64,000 nucleotides of DNA from Acidobacteriota bacterium (lineage in GTDB: Bacteria > Acidobacteriota > Terriglobia > Acidiferrales > UBA7541): the NCBI GenBank assembly GCA_003167215.1, contig PMTV01000014.1, positions 357,238-421,237 of the forward strand, given 5' to 3'. A model generated the notes under the pieces. That model made no database searches. It saw only the letters and a list, made by a program, of their open reading frames with translations, and had not been told where the DNA came from. Below are positions 61,084-64,000 of the stretch, piece by piece. Within the stretch, counting starts at the first letter, position 1. Every line of letters begins with the position of its first letter. The position numbers were made by a program, and so were the translations under genes.

Positions 61084-64000
61084 CTAGCTCTCTGCGACGG
61101 CGTCGGTATCCTTGCGCAGGAAATCGAGTGCCGCAGCTTCTTCCGGTGTGAGCTCAGGCTCCATCTGCTGAATCTCTTCCTTCGGAATTTCCGTGAGGAG
61201 TTGGATATTCCGATAGCGATCCAGACCCGTGCCGGCAGGAATTAACCGGCCCATGATGACGTTTTCCTTCAAGCCGCGCAGGTAATCGACCTTCCCGGAA
61301 ATCGCCGCTTCCGTAAGGACGCGGGTGGTTTCCTGGAAGCTCGCCGCGGATATAAAGGAATCGGTCGAGAGCGACGCCTTGGTGATTCCAAGGAGCAACG
61401 GACGGCCCGTTGCCGGACGCCCGCCATCGTGAATGATCCGGTCGTTTTCTTCGCGGAAGCGGAACTTGTCCACCTGCTCTTCCAGAAGAAACGTCGTATC
61501 GCCCACGTCCTCGACTTTCACCCAACGCATCATCTGCCGAACGATCGTCTCGATGTGCTTGTCGTTAATGTTTACGCCCTGCAGACGGTAGACTTCCTGG
61601 ATCGAGTTCACCAGGTAAGCCTGCGTATACTTTTCACCGAGGACGGCGAGAATATCGTGCGGGTTCAGCGGTCCGTCAATCAATGGCTCGCCGGCCCGAA
61701 CGTGTTCGCCTTCCTGTACGTTGATGTGCACGCCGCGCGAGACGGAATATTCTTTCACCGTTCTTCCATCTTCGCTCTCGACGAAGATCTTGCGCTGGCC
61801 CTTAACGATGTCGCCGTACTTCACGATGCCGTCGATTTCGCTAATGACCGCGGGATCCTTCGGCTTGCGCGTTTCGAAAAGTTCCACAACGCGCGGGAGA
61901 CCGCCGGTGATGTCTTTTGTCTTGGTCGTTTCTCGCGGGATCTTCGCCAGAACGTCGCCCGGCTGCACCTCATCCCCATCCGCGACCATCAAGTGCGCGC
62001 GCGAAGGCATCAGGTACTTTTTGCGGACGCGTCCCTGCGGATCGCGAACGAGAATCGTGGGCTGATGCTTTTCGTCACCTGGAGGAAGCGTGACGACGAG
62101 CTGCGACAACCCGGTGACTTCGTCCACCTGTTCCTCGATCGTGATTCCGGGCTGCAAATCCTTGAACTGGATTGACCCGCCCGTTTCCGTAAGGATCGAG
62201 AAGGTGTACGGATCCCACTCGACCATAGTCTGGCCCAGCGTGACCGGTTGCCCGTCTTCCACCTTGAAGCGCGCACCGTACACCACGTGGTGGCGTTCCT
62301 TTTCGCGGTTCTTTTCGTCCACCACCGCGATCAAGCCGGAGCGGTTCATGGCTACCATCGTCTTGTTGCGGCCCTCGACCACGTTCAAGTCGATGAATTT
62401 CACGAAGCCGTTGTTGCGCGCTTCGACCTTCGACTGTTCGGTGACGCGAGTTGCCGTGCCGCCGATGTGGAACGTGCGCATCGTCAACTGCGTGCCAGGC
62501 TCGCCGATGGACTGCGCCGCGATCACTCCGACAGCCTCGCCCATCTCGACGAAACGTCCGGTAGCCAGGTTCCTGCCGTAGCACCGAGCGCAAACACCGC
62601 GGCGGGATTCGCACGTCAACACCGAACGAATCTTCACGCGCTCGATGCCTGCCGCTTGAATCGCGTTGGCCAGTTCCTCGGTAATTTCCTGGTTGATCTC
62701 GACGATCACGCTGCCTTCGTAGTCTTTGATCTTTTCGAGCGATACGCGGCCTATTACGCGGTCGCGCAACGATTCCACCTCGACGCCGGCTTCGAGAATC
62801 GGTTCGACGTAAATTCCGTCAGCCGTGCCGCAATCGAATTCGTTGATGATCACGTCCTGCGCCACGTCCACCAGACGCCGCGTCAGGTAACCGGAATCGG
62901 CGGTCTTAAGCGCCGTATCGGCCAAGCCCTTGCGAGCGCCGTGCGTGGAAATGAAGTACTGCAGCACGGTGAGGCCTTCGCGGAAATTCGAAGTGATCGG
63001 AGTCTCGATGACTTCGCCCGAAGGCTTGGCCATCAAGCCGCGCATTCCGGAAAGCTGGCGGATCTGCTGCTTCGAACCGCGCGCTCCGGAATCGGCCATC
63101 ACGTAAACTGGGTTGATAATGCCCTGCTTGTCTTGCTCTTCCAAAGCCTTGAACATTTCGTCCGCGACTTTTTCAGTCACGTCCGACCAGATCGCGATCA
63201 CTTTGTTGTAACGCTCGCCGTTGGTAATGGCGCCGTCAAGATATTGCTGTTGCACCTTGACCACTTCGTGTTCGGCGGCGTCCACCAGCTTGAACTTCAC
63301 GCTGGGGATAACCATGTCGCTGATGCCGATGGAGACGCCGGACTTCGTTGCGTACAGGAAGCCGAGTTCCTTCAGCTTATCGAGCGCCACCACAGTTTTT
63401 TCCAGTCCAAAGCGCAAGTAACAATACTGCACCAGCGCCTGGACGCCCTTTTTCTTGAGCAGGCCGTTGACGAAAGGCATCTCGGTGGGCAAGTGATCGT
63501 TGAAGATCACGCGTCCCACGGTGGTGTGCAGGAACTGGCGATTTAGATTTACAGGTTCCGTGTGTGAGACGTCCTGATCGTCATACGCATTGGTAAGGTC
63601 GATTACCTCGCCGGTGTAACGCATGCGAATAGGCGTCAACAGCTCCACTTCGCCTGCTTCGAGAGCCATTACGCATTCATCGCTCGAACCAAAAGCGCGC
63701 CCTTCGCCCTTCGCCTTCGGCTTGGACTTGGTCATGTAATAAATCCCCAAGACCATGTCCTGTGTCGGGACGGCCAGCGGGTACCCGTTGGCTGGCGACA
63801 AAATATTATGCGAGCTGAGCATCAAGACCGAAGCTTCCACCTGCGCTTCCGGCGAAAGTGGAATGTGTACCGCCATCTGGTCGCCGTCGAAGTCCGCGTT
63901 GAAAGCCGTGCAAACTAGAGGATGGATGCGGATAGCCTTTCCTTCCACCAGCACAGGCTCGAACGCTTGAATGCCCAGACGGTGAAGCGTGGGAGCGCGA
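61084..64000 (-). CDS. rpoC: RNA polymerase beta' subunit, 5' end beyond the window
   Basis: The catalytic beta' subunit, of which about 970 C-terminal residues are present. The open frame runs past the right edge: residues before the first visible methionine read [21 protein letters not shown], which is classic RpoC. The catalytic NADFDGDQM motif with its three Mg-binding aspartates is near the edge. The trigger loop and bridge helix region follows, then the zinc-binding [13 protein letters not shown]. The C-terminus is normal. The missing part (about 400 residues) lies upstream, beyond 64000. The gene ends in a clear terminator. Confidence 0.98.
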   Translation of the reverse strand, partial: RAPTLHRLGIQAFEPVLVEGKAIRIHPLVCTAFNADFDGDQMAVHIPLSPEAQVEASVLMLSSHNILSPANGYPLAVPTQDMVLGIYYMTKSKPKAKGEGRAFGSSDECVMALEAGEVELLTPIRMRYTGEVIDLTNAYDDQDVSHTEPVNLNRQFLHTTVGRVIFNDHLPTEMPFVNGLLKKKGVQALVQYCYLRFGLEKTVVALDKLKELGFLYATKSGVSIGISDMVIPSVKFKLVDAAEHEVVKVQQQYLDGAITNGERYNKVIAIWSDVTEKVADEMFKALEEQDKQGIINPVYVMADSGARGSKQQIRQLSGMRGLMAKPSGEVIETPITSNFREGLTVLQYFISTHGARKGLADTALKTADSGYLTRRLVDVAQDVIINEFDCGTADGIYVEPILEAGVEVESLRDRVIGRVSLEKIKDYEGSVIVEINQEITEELANAIQAAGIERVKIRSVLTCESRRGVCARCYGRNLATGRFVEMGEAVGVIAAQSIGEPGTQLTMRTFHIGGTATRVTEQSKVEARNNGFVKFIDLNVVEGRNKTMVAMNRSGLIAVVDEKNREKERHHVVYGARFKVEDGQPVTLGQTMVEWDPYTFSILTETGGSIQFKDLQPGITIEEQVDEVTGLSQLVVTLPPGDEKHQPTILVRDPQGRVRKKYLMPSRAHLMVADGDEVQPGDVLAKIPRETTKTKDITGGLPRVVELFETRKPKDPAVISEIDGIVKYGDIVKGQRKIFVESEDGRTVKEYSVSRGVHINVQEGEHVRAGEPLIDGPLNPHDILAVLGEKYTQAYLVNSIQEVYRLQGVNINDKHIETIVRQMMRWVKVEDVGDTTFLLEEQVDKFRFREENDRIIHDGGRPATGRPLLLGITKASLSTDSFISAASFQETTRVLTEAAISGKVDYLRGLKENVIMGRLIPAGTGLDRYRNIQLLTEIPKEEIQQMEPELTPEEAAALDFLRKDTDAVAES

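Noticed and set aside
62248-63546. A 432-residue frame on the plus strand opposite rpoC
   Set aside because: It is the antisense shadow of a well-conserved gene. GC-rich codon bias leaves long open frames opposite coding strands, and the translation has no family resemblance.
63954-64000. Treating the first visible GTG or ATG near 63954 as the rpoC start
   Set aside because: The frame stays open to the window edge and the extra residues match conserved RpoC, so the gene is simply cut by the edge.

Overview
The window reads as chromosomal DNA from an Acidobacteriota-like bacterium, probably of the Terriglobia type. This placement is inferred from the gene set, not from a marker tree. Features pointing that way are GC-rich genes without any phage or transposon signature, a HipA-like kinase paired with a DUF3037 protein, two DinB-superfamily proteins, an F-type ATP synthase operon with two different b-type subunits and no a or c subunit, a lipB gene inside a 2-oxoacid dehydrogenase operon, and many small lineage-type secreted or membrane proteins. 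Coding density is high, with about 60 protein genes. I found no rRNA, tRNA, CRISPR array, insertion sequence or prophage.

Layout. 1-1433: partial, twice-frameshifted patatin-like phospholipase. 1586-4739: greA, a CDP-alcohol phosphatidyltransferase, a small membrane protein, an isoaspartyl peptidase/asparaginase and a DinB-like protein. 5032-7167: an EF-G-2 type elongation factor. 7196-11749: small lipoprotein, a PLP sulfur-amino-acid enzyme, an OsmC-like protein and a LysM lytic transglycosylase. 11965-14184: an acidic-head/basic-tail protein, then the HipA-like kinase and DUF3037 pair. 14223-21669 (minus): lpdA-lipB-E1alpha-E1beta-small ORF-E2, then an FAD oxidoreductase. 22017-25129: CPBP protease, DksA-type regulator, ComF and an HNH protein. 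25298-29299 (minus): queA, a metallophosphoesterase, an anchored protein and a large PD-(D/E)XK-like protein. 29384-36883: RlmI-type methyltransferase, clpB, htpX, a coiled-coil membrane protein, a hidden 56-aa basic protein and nagA. 36880-43374 (minus): glutaredoxin and the ATP synthase genes. 43565-49441: a duplicated membrane protein, a VOC protein, glutaryl-CoA-type dehydrogenase, an exported DUF711 protein, glpX and a membrane-anchored protein. 49573-53514: zinc-ribbon/XRE regulator, an intergenic region rich in repeats, M20 peptidase, HD hydrolase and DUF2071. 53614-58531: DUF1203, DciA, gatC, gatA, DinB, a small HTH-like protein and an exported protein. 58542-64000 (minus): hybrid histidine kinase and the 3' two thirds of rpoC.

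Functionally the window is mostly housekeeping: transcription (greA, rpoC, DksA-like), translation (EF-G-2, gatCA, queA, RlmI), energy metabolism (ATP synthase, lipoylated dehydrogenase complex), gluconeogenesis (glpX) and protein quality control (clpB, htpX). The parts least explained by known families are the HipA-like/DUF3037 pair, the PD-(D/E)XK-like protein, the 83-aa protein inside the dehydrogenase operon, the exported DUF711 protein, and several regulatory repeats: phased GTCTCAT sites, TTGTTAC dyads, a GTGACA palindrome and a hairpin that encloses the gatC start codon.
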